Assembly (NCBI GenBank): GCA_945957185.1
Contig: CAMFKA010000057.1
Location: 1 to 10,722, forward strand
Source of the DNA: an uncultured Chlamydiaceae bacterium
GTDB taxonomy: Bacteria > Chlamydiota > Chlamydiia > Chlamydiales > Parachlamydiaceae
Reading direction: 5' to 3'
Length of the DNA: 10,722 nt
This document shows, in pieces, positions 1 to 8,297 of this stretch. The position numbers were made by a program, and so were the translations under genes. Below the pieces are notes generated by a model. The model saw only the letters and a list, made by a program, of their open reading frames with translations. It had not been told where the DNA came from and did no database searches. Numbering within the stretch: the stretch's first letter is position 1; the number at the start of each line of letters is the position of its first letter.

Positions 1-60
1 TTTAGCAAAATTATCAAACACCCAATATTTTTTTGCGCGAATCGTGAGTGAAAGGCCGAC

Positions 61-116
61 ATAAATCCTCAGATTGACACCTGTGCCGAGGGCGGCATGG
101 CGATGTGAGGATTTAT
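61..116. repeat. Nested inverted repeat, REP-like, upstream of the large gene
   Basis: An 11-bp perfect inverted repeat bounds the element: ATAAATCCTCA at 61-71 and TGAGGATTTAT at 106-116. Inside lies a second hairpin, 81-88 paired with 93-100, whose core is TGCCG/CGGCA around a 4-nt loop (89-92), with two G-T pairs near its base. Read on the minus strand, the order is GCCA, hairpin, GGT, then GAGGATTTAT. The REP-like units at the far end of the window have a similar order, with GCCA, hairpin, GGTATC and TGGATTTAT. A CGCGAAT at 36-42 also matches the end of those units. The repeat is seen directly; kinship to the other elements is inference. It could instead act as a terminator or leader structure for a neighbouring gene. 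Confidence 0.6.
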
Positions 117-127
117 ATAACAATGCT

Positions 128-154
128 TTGCATACAATTAAATTTACTTATAAC
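128..154 (+). promoter_or_regulatory. Candidate sigma-70-type promoter for the 1046-residue gene
   Basis: The hexamer TATAAC (149-154) differs from the -10 consensus at one base. TTGCAT (128-133) is a partial -35 box, with a short 15-bp spacer. The stretch 133-175 is strongly AT-rich, as is common around promoters. The gene starts 32 bases downstream of the -10 box. No start-site data are available, so this is a sequence-only guess. Confidence 0.35.
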
Positions 155-175
155 TTGAAAATACATAAATAAATC

Positions 176-180
176 AGGAG
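176..180 (+). promoter_or_regulatory. Ribosome binding site fixing the start at 186
   Basis: AGGAG ends 5 bases before the ATG at 186. It is the clearest Shine-Dalgarno match in the window and supports this ATG over later in-frame methionines. Confidence 0.8.
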
Positions 181-185
181 AAATC

Positions 186-3100
186 ATGAGTATTCATAAT
201 GAATCCTCTCCTTTTAAGGACTTAGTTCAACGACACCAACAATTCATCGAACAAGCGACACAACCGACTAGCTCCTCTTCCATGCCCCCTCTCACAAAAC
301 GAGCTTCAGGCTCCATCGTTCACTTCAGTGAACTGGAAACAACCAAAGTGTCGGGAATGCCTCCGCTTGTTATCTCAAGGCCGCCCGTTTGCTCCTCTTC
401 AGAACAACATCACGCAGCTCCGCGCGGCAGCCGTATCTCCCCTCGTCATATCTTCTCTATCCTTTCTCCGCGAACCAGCCACGGCTCTCTAAAGCACTCC
501 CCTAGAAACAAATTGTCAATCAGTCGAGGGGAAAGCTCAAAATGCCTTCAACAATGCAATCTGATAGAAGGTGTGCAAGCGGAAGCTTTCGATCGTAATT
601 TGAGAAACGATTTACGCGAATCAATAAAAAAAATCGCTCTCGAAAACATTAACAAATCAGCAAAAAACAGAATATTTTATATTGTAGACTCACACTTATC
701 CCTTGAATATGCGAACGCTGAAAGTGGCGAGGCAAGTTCGAATTCTCCACGCTCCGATGAAACATTAAAAATTATTCATCAAGAGATTAAATCATCGAGA
801 GGGTTGACACACGATTTAATTGGTCGGCTCGAAAAAGTGAAAACGAAATTGTTAGAGAGCCTTTCAAATCACACGACAAAGACAGCGTGGTCACTGGAAT
901 TGCACTCGACACTAGAAGACCTGATCAAAATTGGAGGCGAAGGCGATCTCTTCACTAACAAATACAATGGAATTACAGATACAAAAATCAGGCGGCTGAT
1001 CCAACTCGTGATGGGGAAAAGGGACGAACGGCAGCAATTTATTAGAAAAATTAAAAAGTGGAACGGCGATGCTGTTCCAAAAAACTTGAGAGCGAAATAC
1101 GCGCTGGTCAATTTAAACTACATTGACTTACTGAAAATCCCTCAGCAAAAACTCATTTTTAGTGGTGATAGTTACGCTTTAATGGATCAAAACTTTGCTG
1201 TTAAATTCTGTGAAACTTTAGCATCATTGCGAGAAGTGATCATCAACGGTAAAAATTACCCCCTTCTCCCTTATCGCTCAAAACAGATGGATGAGCGACG
1301 TTTTCTCTACTACTTCTTAACAGCTCTTTATCAAGCCGGTGGAAAAGCCGTTCAAGAATCGTCGGTCACAGAGGACGTAGATGCCATTTTAATAGGATCG
1401 GGTAAAGCAGCTTCCAAAATGATTCTGTGCTGCTGCATTTTACCGTGGTCGAAGTTTGCAAAAAAGATCGAGCAAATCACAAGACCCCTTCAGCCAAATA
1501 TCAAAGCGATACCGAACGAGGAGGAAGCTTCATTATCTATCGAAGCAACCTCTGAAGGTTACCGCATCACTAAAATGATCTCTTACAACTTTTTCAACAC
1601 CTCCCAAGACAGCCTTATAGGGACAGTGAATTTCTATTGGACTCTTAGCGTTGATCCCGTCATCCACAGCAATTGGGATTGGCTTCGTTGGCAGGGGTGC
1701 ATACAGGTTCTTGATATCCCTAGAGTTGAAAAGACAATCCCTTTCGATGTTAAATGGTCGTTCCTCAAACAGATGATCAATTTCTCCACTTTATCCACGC
1801 CTGCATCGTTACAGTATATCCCATTAACTGAAGATGCACATCAAGTTCAAAAGTATACAGAAGAGATGATACGACACTTGAACACACCCGAAACAACGAT
1901 GGGAAGTGATCACGTCAGCTGGTACACCATCGAAATGGGCGTTAAAAACTACTTATGGAAAGCTCTCTACGAATTAAAGGAAGATTGTGAGCTGCCTGAG
2001 TTTGCTGAAAGCGTGTGGAGTGCGATTCTTAGCGAAGGAAGCATCCTTCAACCCATGATCAATCGTTTACAAATATTCCGTGAAAAGCTTCTCCAATATG
2101 CGCTAGACCAACCTATAAGAATTTCAGCTTTAGACGCTATCTTCACCTACATCGATTTAATCATTTCTAATAAAAATTTAGGTTTCTTTGTCGATGTTGT
2201 GACGGGAGGAATGAAAAATAAAGCTTGTCACCAACTTATTTTGAACAACATGTTTGGGGGCTATAAAATTGCAAAAGACTTACGAATTAGTGCTGAACCT
2301 CAAAAGCAGCACATCCATGCTATTATCGAACGATTAACAATGATTGTCAAAGGCTCTGAGTGTCTCTATGAAGCACTACAAGAGATGCACAACTCAATGC
2401 ATACCCATGACAAAATAACCATCACCAGCACCCCCCATCAATGGAGTTTCAGCCCTAACAAAGTTGCAGCAACACGAATGACTCCATTTGAAGATGTCGT
2501 CCGGTCAATTATGCAGGGCACTGAAATTCTGTACGACCGTGTCGTTATCAATCATATCGATCTTCATGATCTGCCAATGCGGAGCAAAAAATTTACTCCT
2601 CAAGAAAAATACATCAAATCGTTATTGGAAGCGATTTACGCTCAATTCGACCCCTCGATGACACAAGAGCGAATTGTAGATCAAATTAAGTATTTTTTTC
2701 CTCCCCAAGGCAAATTCTTACCCGTCACTACCGCTGAAATCCCCTGTCTTCCTGTTCTACAGCTCTGCGCTATCAATCAAGCACAAAATAGCACTCTCTT
2801 TTATAAAGCCCTCTTCGATATACACCACACTCCCTTTTCTACCAAAGACATACAGAGCAAGGAGTGCTTCATCACAATCAACTCCGCTCAGGACTACTCT
2901 GTCGAATTACGTTACAAAAACGGAGTTTACGCTCGCGAGCTTCCGGAAGAGATCGACTATATCACGACAAATCAAAGTCGTTTATTAGCAACAGTACCAA
3001 TAAGTTGGAAAGTATCCTCATACATGGAAGAGGACAACGAGAAACTTTTAGGAACATTTCACATTACCGATGCGTTCACTTGTCATCCGATTGCAACGCC

Positions 3101-3326
3101 GGAAGAGGTGCACCTTATCTATAAAAGATTTTTCAACTACAACAAAGAATTTAGGAATCAATCGGATTGGGAAGTGAACAACATCCCTTCACAATCGATC
3201 TCAAGTCCATTAGCATTGAACTTGGCGATTCCTACGAGAGCGAATGCAACTCCTTCATCCTCTTCACAGCATCACCATACTCCTACATCACCGATTTTGT
3301 CTCGATTTACAAAATCCAAGAAATAG
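186..3326 (+). CDS. Large protein of unknown function with internal duplication; effector-like
   Basis: I do not recognise a family for this 1046-residue protein. It begins with about 120 polar, Ser/Pro-rich residues that repeat MPPL (33-36 and 58-61) and SPR (85-87, 94-96, 105-107, again 187-189). It ends with about 45 Ser/Pro/His-rich low-complexity residues and a basic tail. I see no Sec signal peptide and no convincing membrane segment; the central part reads as a soluble, mixed helix/strand protein. Two segments, roughly residues 335-490 and 771-950, resemble each other. Both carry a V(I/V)IN stretch (N354 and N789), LPxRSK (361-366 and 796-801) and an A(L/I)Y helix soon after, then a strand-rich part. 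Disordered ends on a large orphan protein recall type III effectors of chlamydia-like bacteria, but that role is inference. The gene looks more AT-rich than the genes at 6615-10440. It is transcribed alone and ends at the palindrome at 3364. Confidence 0.85.
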   Translation: MSIHNESSPFKDLVQRHQQFIEQATQPTSSSSMPPLTKRASGSIVHFSELETTKVSGMPPLVISRPPVCSSSEQHHAAPRGSRISPRHIFSILSPRTSHGSLKHSPRNKLSISRGESSKCLQQCNLIEGVQAEAFDRNLRNDLRESIKKIALENINKSAKNRIFYIVDSHLSLEYANAESGEASSNSPRSDETLKIIHQEIKSSRGLTHDLIGRLEKVKTKLLESLSNHTTKTAWSLELHSTLEDLIKIGGEGDLFTNKYNGITDTKIRRLIQLVMGKRDERQQFIRKIKKWNGDAVPKNLRAKYALVNLNYIDLLKIPQQKLIFSGDSYALMDQNFAVKFCETLASLREVIINGKNYPLLPYRSKQMDERRFLYYFLTALYQAGGKAVQESSVTEDVDAILIGSGKAASKMILCCCILPWSKFAKKIEQITRPLQPNIKAIPNEEEASLSIEATSEGYRITKMISYNFFNTSQDSLIGTVNFYWTLSVDPVIHSNWDWLRWQGCIQVLDIPRVEKTIPFDVKWSFLKQMINFSTLSTPASLQYIPLTEDAHQVQKYTEEMIRHLNTPETTMGSDHVSWYTIEMGVKNYLWKALYELKEDCELPEFAESVWSAILSEGSILQPMINRLQIFREKLLQYALDQPIRISALDAIFTYIDLIISNKNLGFFVDVVTGGMKNKACHQLILNNMFGGYKIAKDLRISAEPQKQHIHAIIERLTMIVKGSECLYEALQEMHNSMHTHDKITITSTPHQWSFSPNKVAATRMTPFEDVVRSIMQGTEILYDRVVINHIDLHDLPMRSKKFTPQEKYIKSLLEAIYAQFDPSMTQERIVDQIKYFFPPQGKFLPVTTAEIPCLPVLQLCAINQAQNSTLFYKALFDIHHTPFSTKDIQSKECFITINSAQDYSVELRYKNGVYARELPEEIDYITTNQSRLLATVPISWKVSSYMEEDNEKLLGTFHITDAFTCHPIATPEEVHLIYKRFFNYNKEFRNQSDWEVNNIPSQSISSPLALNLAIPTRANATPSSSSQHHHTPTSPILSRFTKSKK

Positions 3327-3363
3327 GACGAAACGCCCCGGGAGCTAGCCTTCAATGAACAAC

Positions 3364-3471
3364 AGCAAGACAACGCGGAGACGCGGGGGCGCCGAGACGC
3401 GGAGTTTTTTTATATTATAAAGAAAATTTCCTCTGCGTCCCCGCGTCCCTGCGTCTCCGCGTTGTCTTGCT
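3364..3471. repeat. Long GC-rich inverted repeat of 8-bp units between convergent genes
   Basis: The arms are 41 nt each (3364-3404 and 3431-3471) around a 26-nt AT-rich loop. The outer 21 bp pair perfectly and 36 of 41 positions match overall. Weaker symmetry extends outward to about 3351 and 3484. Each arm is itself periodic: the right arm reads TGCGTCCC, CGCGTCCC, TGCGTCTC (3434-3457), and the left arm has GAGACGCG twice, 16 bases apart, around a variant unit. A run of seven T follows the left arm (3405-3411). The repeat lies between two convergent 3' ends, so it may serve as a bidirectional terminator, but its length and periodicity suggest a dispersed repeat family. The right arm touches the last two bases of the minus-strand stop codon. 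Confidence 0.85.
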
Positions 3472-4894
3472 ACCGTTCCTTGAACGAAAATGGCTTGGAA
3501 TTGACGGAGAAGAACCGCTTTACGTCCTTCCATAACCCTGTTGAAGGGGATGCAAAACAGGAATCGATCACACGAGTCGCTTGACTTGCGACGCACGCCA
3601 CATCTTCAAAACCACCCAAGGTGTAACTACCGACATAAATCGTTCTTGTCGCAGGGGCGTATTGCCCTTCTTCTAATTGAAGGCGCAGCTTCCACGGAAT
3701 GCTAGGAAAATAATCCTCCCACACTTTGCACTCCAAAATCTCTACGTCAACCACTCCGGGAAGAGATTTTAATTCCTGTTTGATCTCTTCCAATACGATC
3801 TCTTTCTCTTCGGTACTCCTTTCTCCGACATGGTGAGGCAGTTGATTGATATAAGCAGAACACAATCTGCCGCCGCCATCCATTTCCCTTTTGTCGAGAG
3901 TGGAGACAAAGGCAACATGTCCAAAGTGATCGCGGTTTAACATCTCGGACCGATAAACATAGCAGGGAGGCAATCCCTTCAATTTACAAATCACGACCGG
4001 ATATCGGTAATACGTGACTTCCTTAACGCAGCTCCTTTCAAGAGGCGTCAACCCCTCTTTACCCAAAAGGGGCTCCCACTGTAGAGGAGACACTGCAAGC
4101 ACAAGGGCATCTGCATGAAGAGAGCGATCTGTTCCGGAGCCATCCTTGTAAGAGATATCTACGCCGTGTTCGCCTCTTTGTACCTTTTGAATTTGGGCGG
4201 ATAAAATCACATGAAAATCTTCGGCTATCGCTTTCATAAGCCTCTGGAATCCCCCTTGAATGCTGCGCAGCTCACACGATTCCACGCCCATGTGCTGTGC
4301 AATCAAAAACGGTATAGTCATTGTTCCCATATACTCCAACACGCTATACGTGGGGCAGTCACGCATATCACCGTAACCAAATCCAGCTACAAACGGCTTC
4401 AACAGCAAGTTGATGGTCTGTAAATGGTGTTTCTCGGCAAACACAGCAAATGAGGTCTCCAAATCATCGGGGAGAGGTAGTTTTTTCTCGCAACATTTTC
4501 GATATTTTTTGACTGCTCGATTAAATCGATACACCTCTCCTGCAACTTTGCAGGCAAGAGTCATGCGCTGAAATGAGTTCATCGGGTCTGTTTGAGATAA
4601 AATCTCCACCTCATCACTACGTGCCCCTAACGTACGTTCTGTGCCGATCCCTTTTTCCAGCATCGCATCGATCACTTCGCCATAATTTGGAGCAATCACA
4701 AAAGCGCCTCGTTCGGCTCTTAAGGTGTTGTCGTGTTTGTCAACATACGTGCTGCACTTTCCTCCGACAGCATTCTCTTTTTCGAAAATGGTAATCTCTT
4801 GTACACCTAACTGACGGAACCGCCTTGCAGCAAAAAGGCCTGAAGCGCCGGCTCCGATAATCGCCACGGATTTAGGAAGAGGAAATTGCCCCAT
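3470..4894 (-). CDS. FAD-dependent amine-oxidase-family oxidoreductase
   Basis: This 474-residue protein has the N-terminal dinucleotide-binding fold of the flavin amine oxidase/protoporphyrinogen oxidase/phytoene desaturase superfamily. It shows GAGASGL at residues 14-20, an acidic E38 at the end of the second strand (expected to bind the FAD ribose), and VGGK at 43-46. Near the C-terminus, YVGSYTLGGFEDVA (420-433) resembles the family's second FAD-contact region. There is no signal peptide or obvious membrane anchor, so it is probably cytoplasmic or membrane-peripheral. The start shares one base with the stop of the upstream flavoprotein gene (TAATG), and AGGTG (complement of 4905-4909) lies 10 bases upstream, so translation is probably coupled. 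The length fits the family. The substrate cannot be assigned; the partner hints at an isoprenoid or other lipophilic compound. Confidence 0.88.
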   Translation of the reverse strand: MGQFPLPKSVAIIGAGASGLFAARRFRQLGVQEITIFEKENAVGGKCSTYVDKHDNTLRAERGAFVIAPNYGEVIDAMLEKGIGTERTLGARSDEVEILSQTDPMNSFQRMTLACKVAGEVYRFNRAVKKYRKCCEKKLPLPDDLETSFAVFAEKHHLQTINLLLKPFVAGFGYGDMRDCPTYSVLEYMGTMTIPFLIAQHMGVESCELRSIQGGFQRLMKAIAEDFHVILSAQIQKVQRGEHGVDISYKDGSGTDRSLHADALVLAVSPLQWEPLLGKEGLTPLERSCVKEVTYYRYPVVICKLKGLPPCYVYRSEMLNRDHFGHVAFVSTLDKREMDGGGRLCSAYINQLPHHVGERSTEEKEIVLEEIKQELKSLPGVVDVEILECKVWEDYFPSIPWKLRLQLEEGQYAPATRTIYVGSYTLGGFEDVACVASQATRVIDSCFASPSTGLWKDVKRFFSVNSKPFSFKER

Positions 4895-6477
4895 TACAAC
4901 AGCTCACCTGTTAGCTTTTGATACAGATTCACTCCCGTTAGCGTTGTTCCATAGATGCTGGCATACCCGCTGGAAGCGTTGCACCAAAAGAGATTTTCCC
5001 ATGGCGACTCCGACTTTAAGCGATCGAGATTCATGTTTTCCGGACTCATGACCGAGCCATAAGCATTCCCGTAGGGTGCCAAGCAGAAGTCGGCATTAGT
5101 GGTGGGAGTCCCCACAACTTTGAGAGCGATGTGCTTGCTGAGGTTAGGCACATGTTTCTCTTCGATAATGTTTAGCAATTTGTCGCTGAAGTCGTGTTTC
5201 AGTCGACGGTACTCTTGCGGGCTGGTGTCGTGGAGATTTTTGAAAATATCGTAGTTGGCAACGGTACCAAATTCTAAAATTTGACATCCGTCAGGGGCAA
5301 TTCCCGGATAATTGGAGTGCAGAGTGGGCGTCGACATAAAAATCCACGGCTTATCGAATTTATTTTCTGCCGTATCGCGCCACGATTGGTTCATGTCCCA
5401 CTGCTCCAAATGCCACGTGTTGTGGTTCCCAAAACCGTAGTCGGCTAGATCGATCCCTTTGACCCCGAGATACACAAACAGTGCCGATTGGGTGTAGGAG
5501 TAATTGAGGGGCTTCTGATAACGGGAAGGGACCTTCTCTTTTCCTATCATTTTGACAGCGGCCTGAGGGTCCATATTGCAAATATAGTTTTCCGCGCGAA
5601 AGACTTTGCCGTCTCTTGTTCGCACTTCTTGCACTTTATTGCCCTCGACGACGATAGCGGTGACCTCAGTTTCGTAGTAGATATGGCATCCGGGTTGTTC
5701 AGCGATGAACTGAGCAATCCGTTCGATAAAATATTTGTAGTGTTTGGTCGGGTAGTAGGCGCCGGAATTATATCCACACACTAATCCTGCATAAGCTAAA
5801 AGGGATAGTTGCTCTGGAGGACTCATCAAATCGCCGGCGTTGCCGCTTAAAATTGTTTGGATTTCTAACGGAAGCGCGCATTCATTAAACAGATCTTGTA
5901 GCGTCTTATTTCTGTAACGAGCGAGCGTCAGAAATTTGAAACAATCGGTTAAATAGTTCCACCACTGTATCTTGTGTGGCAATTGCCCCATCTCTTGATA
6001 CAGTTTTTCGAGAGTGTGGAAAAATCGCGCCACCTTCTTTTCGTGACCGGGATACACCGCGTTGATGTTGGCGGCAAATTTTTGGAATCCATTCGGAGTT
6101 TTTATCCGTTTGCCATCGGGAAGGATGATGTGGTCATACCCTTCGGTATTGAGCTGTTCGAATGTGATTTCTCTATTTAAACCGGTCTTTTCCAGAAACT
6201 TACCGATCGCTTGATCAGGGGTGACCCCCCAGATGTAGTGCACTTGAGCGCAAAAGTGGAAATCGTTCATTTCAAAAGTATGAGCATATCCCCCGGGGAC
6301 GTCGTGAGCTTCCAGCATGCACACGCGCTGCCCGTCATTAGCCAGTAGTGCCGAGACGGAAAGAGCCGCCATCCCTGACCCAACAACCACATAATCGTAT
6401 TTATGTTGTTGATTATAGGTGGCTTCCTGAGAGTTTTTTTGTTCTTTGGTGAGAGCACCGGTACTGTATCGTTTCAT
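4894..6477 (-). CDS. CrtI/carotenoid isomerase/retinol saturase-type FAD oxidoreductase
   Basis: This 527-residue protein is of the phytoene desaturase-related family. VVGSGMAALSVSALLA begins near residue 31 (GSGMAA at 33-38), followed by E56 and VPGGYAHTF at 60-68, the usual FAD-binding start of CrtI, CRTISO and retinol saturase-like enzymes. The middle contains a strand-turn-strand segment ending in CNMDPQAAV, typical of these proteins. The C-terminus (about 497-527) has the small-residue-rich stretch before GVNLYQKLTG that usually closes the FAD site. Family members desaturate, saturate or isomerise conjugated double bonds; which applies here cannot be read. No phytoene synthase or other carotenoid gene lies in the window, so calling it carotenoid biosynthesis would be too strong. 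It is the first gene of a two-gene operon. The start is supported by AAGGGG (complement of 6486-6491), 8 bases upstream. About 25 polar residues precede the fold. Confidence 0.88.
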   Translation of the reverse strand: MKRYSTGALTKEQKNSQEATYNQQHKYDYVVVGSGMAALSVSALLANDGQRVCMLEAHDVPGGYAHTFEMNDFHFCAQVHYIWGVTPDQAIGKFLEKTGLNREITFEQLNTEGYDHIILPDGKRIKTPNGFQKFAANINAVYPGHEKKVARFFHTLEKLYQEMGQLPHKIQWWNYLTDCFKFLTLARYRNKTLQDLFNECALPLEIQTILSGNAGDLMSPPEQLSLLAYAGLVCGYNSGAYYPTKHYKYFIERIAQFIAEQPGCHIYYETEVTAIVVEGNKVQEVRTRDGKVFRAENYICNMDPQAAVKMIGKEKVPSRYQKPLNYSYTQSALFVYLGVKGIDLADYGFGNHNTWHLEQWDMNQSWRDTAENKFDKPWIFMSTPTLHSNYPGIAPDGCQILEFGTVANYDIFKNLHDTSPQEYRRLKHDFSDKLLNIIEEKHVPNLSKHIALKVVGTPTTNADFCLAPYGNAYGSVMSPENMNLDRLKSESPWENLFWCNASSGYASIYGTTLTGVNLYQKLTGELL

Positions 6478-6485
6478 CCGCAGAT

Positions 6486-6491
6486 CCCCTT
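6486..6491 (-). promoter_or_regulatory. Ribosome binding site for the first flavoprotein gene
   Basis: AAGGGG on the minus strand lies 8 bases before the ATG at 6477-6475. It supports that start codon and so the 25-residue extension before the FAD-binding fold. Confidence 0.6.
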
Positions 6492-6501
6492 GTGTAAGCT
6501 C

Positions 6502-6530
6502 CTGATAGCAAAGAGCGTGTTAATCGGCAA
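6502..6530 (-). promoter_or_regulatory. Candidate promoter for the flavoprotein operon
   Basis: On the minus strand, TTGCCG (6530-6525) and TATCAG (6507-6502) are separated by exactly 17 bases; each matches the sigma-70 consensus at four of six positions. It sits 25 bases upstream of the start codon, inside the 137-bp divergent intergenic region. The rest of that region (to 6614) must hold the plus-strand promoter, but I could not pick a convincing one; TATGCT near 6580 is a possible -10 box without a good -35 partner. Confidence 0.35.
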
Positions 6531-6614
6531 GTGTGACTTTTTATCCCCTTTTTTCTGGTGGATTTTATTCTGTTCTAGTATGCTGAATCCTTCCGAAAAT
6601 ATTGGCGTATTGTC

Positions 6615-8297
6615 ATGCAATTTTCTTTTACAACACTCTGCTGCGCTCTTCTCCTTACAGGATTTTGCGCTCACGCCGATGACCTCCCCCACCGCATCCT
6701 TTTCCTCGCTCACAAAGGCAACCACGAAGAAGCCCTACGCCTCTACATCGAAAAAAGGGAGTTGACAGGGACTCACGACTTCCGCCTCCTTCGCGAACTC
6801 GCTATCGGAATGCTAGAGCAAGGATCCAACAGCACAGACCCGGAAATCCAAAGAGCTGTCCTCTATGCCGCCGGCGTCTCCAACGACGAACGCACCATCC
6901 CCATCTTGGTCGATGGCCTGCAAAATCCCGATCCCAATATGCAGCTGTTCAGCCTCAGCATCATCGCCTCCCAAATGCACGACGAAGCGCAATTCGCTGT
7001 CCGCCAAGCGATGCGAACTGCCGCTCACCCCATCTTACGTCTCATCGCCACTTTCATCCTCGCTCAACAAAAAGAGCCGCAAGCCCTTACGCAAGCCGAA
7101 TCCTTTTACAACCTCGTCCCCGATGCTGCTCACGTGCTATTCCCTCAAATTTTCGCTCAATTTCACAACAAAGATGCGACAAAATATCTGCGCAAGCTGC
7201 TCAATCACCCCCGAGAAGAGGTGCGTGTAGAAGCTATCCTCAACGTCGTTCGAGGAAATCATGAAGAACTCCTTGGTCAAATCCGCATGCTTGCATCCCA
7301 TCCACAAATGAACCAGCTCGAAACTTCAGCTTATGCTCTGGGGGAGTTCCAAGACGAGCAATCCATCCCTCGGCTTCAAACCATTTCCCAACTCCGCCAC
7401 TCCACGACGGCACTGGCGGGATTAACGGCGCTTTACAGACTTGGAGTCAAAGATTCCCACAAACAAGTTGCCTCAATGGCTAAAGAGGGAAACCTTTTCG
7501 CCATCAACATCCTCGGAACGATGCCTGAAGCGAAACCCACACTCATCCAACTCTTACAAAGCACCACCGCTGACGTCCGTTTAAATGCCTGTATTTCACT
7601 ACTAGAACTTAAAGACCCCACCTGCATCCCTTTCATCACAGGACTTTTAATCCGCGATACTCGAGATCTCGGTATCGACGAAATCACTTCTCCGGGGCGA
7701 TCGCTCTACGCGTGGAAGCTGATCCCCTCTGTCAGCGCCCATCCCGATGCAGCGTTGCTCCACGAAATTTCTCTGCGCAATAAAGAGGGCCTCCTAATCG
7801 ACACTGTCGATCTTCCGGAAGAGTATTTTTTAGGCATCGCAGAAAAAATTGTGGACTCGGGAGAAAACGAACTTGTCCCTACAATGATCGAACTTCTCGT
7901 CAACCATCAGTCCGCTAAAAGTCTCGAATTCCTCAAAAAACACCGCGAAAAAGCCGGAGCTCCACTCATCCGAGCCTACTGTAACCTCGCTCTCTACAAG
8001 CTTCAGGAGGAGGGACCCTACCGCGATCATCTTTTCGGGTGGATTCGCCAACACTTCAACGATTCGATCGACTTCCGCATGCTGCAACCTTTGGATGCAG
8101 TCCCCAAATTCGATGAACTCCACTCTCGGTACAAAATCACTCCTACAGAGTCTTCTCGATTGTTTATTGAAATCCTCGAAGCCTTCAATCAGTACAAAGA
8201 CCCCGACGGGATCGATCTGTTAGTCGAATTGCTAAGAAACAGCTCCCCGAAAAAACGATATCCACTAGCCGGAATCCTCCTACATGTCACTCAATAG
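6615..8297 (+). CDS. Secreted HEAT-repeat protein
   Basis: This 560-residue protein starts with a Sec signal peptide: a hydrophobic stretch (ALLLTGFCAHA, 11-21) followed by DD, with likely signal peptidase I cleavage after Ala21. The FC before the cleavage site does not make a good lipobox, so it is probably soluble in the periplasm. From about residue 75 to 345 it consists of helical pairs of HEAT type, with repeated patterns such as VLYAAGVSNDERTIPILVDGL, EEVRVEAILNVVRG, ETSAYALGEFQDEQSIPRL and DVRLNACISLLELKDPTCIPF. Later parts are also helical, with weaker repeats. HEAT solenoids act as protein-binding scaffolds; no enzyme motif is visible. The end overlaps the LptD-like gene by 14 bases, which suggests a shared envelope function. 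I see no clear Shine-Dalgarno before the ATG; the start is chosen because it gives the complete signal peptide. Confidence 0.85.
   Translation: MQFSFTTLCCALLLTGFCAHADDLPHRILFLAHKGNHEEALRLYIEKRELTGTHDFRLLRELAIGMLEQGSNSTDPEIQRAVLYAAGVSNDERTIPILVDGLQNPDPNMQLFSLSIIASQMHDEAQFAVRQAMRTAAHPILRLIATFILAQQKEPQALTQAESFYNLVPDAAHVLFPQIFAQFHNKDATKYLRKLLNHPREEVRVEAILNVVRGNHEELLGQIRMLASHPQMNQLETSAYALGEFQDEQSIPRLQTISQLRHSTTALAGLTALYRLGVKDSHKQVASMAKEGNLFAINILGTMPEAKPTLIQLLQSTTADVRLNACISLLELKDPTCIPFITGLLIRDTRDLGIDEITSPGRSLYAWKLIPSVSAHPDAALLHEISLRNKEGLLIDTVDLPEEYFLGIAEKIVDSGENELVPTMIELLVNHQSAKSLEFLKKHREKAGAPLIRAYCNLALYKLQEEGPYRDHLFGWIRQHFNDSIDFRMLQPLDAVPKFDELHSRYKITPTESSRLFIEILEAFNQYKDPDGIDLLVELLRNSSPKKRYPLAGILLHVTQ

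Noticed and set aside
74..79. Perfect TTGACA -35 hexamer.
   Set aside because: No -10 box lies 16-18 bases downstream (ATGGCG occupies that place), and the hexamer is inside the inverted repeat.
3345..3596. Minus-strand open frame over the palindrome, with Arg/Gly-rich sequence.
   Set aside because: It runs through the 8-bp repeat and overlaps the end of the flavoprotein gene in another frame; there is no domain or ribosome binding site.
6615..6680. Lipoprotein signal in the HEAT-repeat protein.
   Set aside because: The residue before the cysteine is Phe (TGFC), which does not fit the lipobox; AHA followed by DD is a better signal peptidase I site.
6403..6765. Plus-strand open frame of 120 codons spanning the divergent intergenic region.
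   Set aside because: It overlaps the starts of both well-supported divergent genes out of frame and shows no recognisable protein features.
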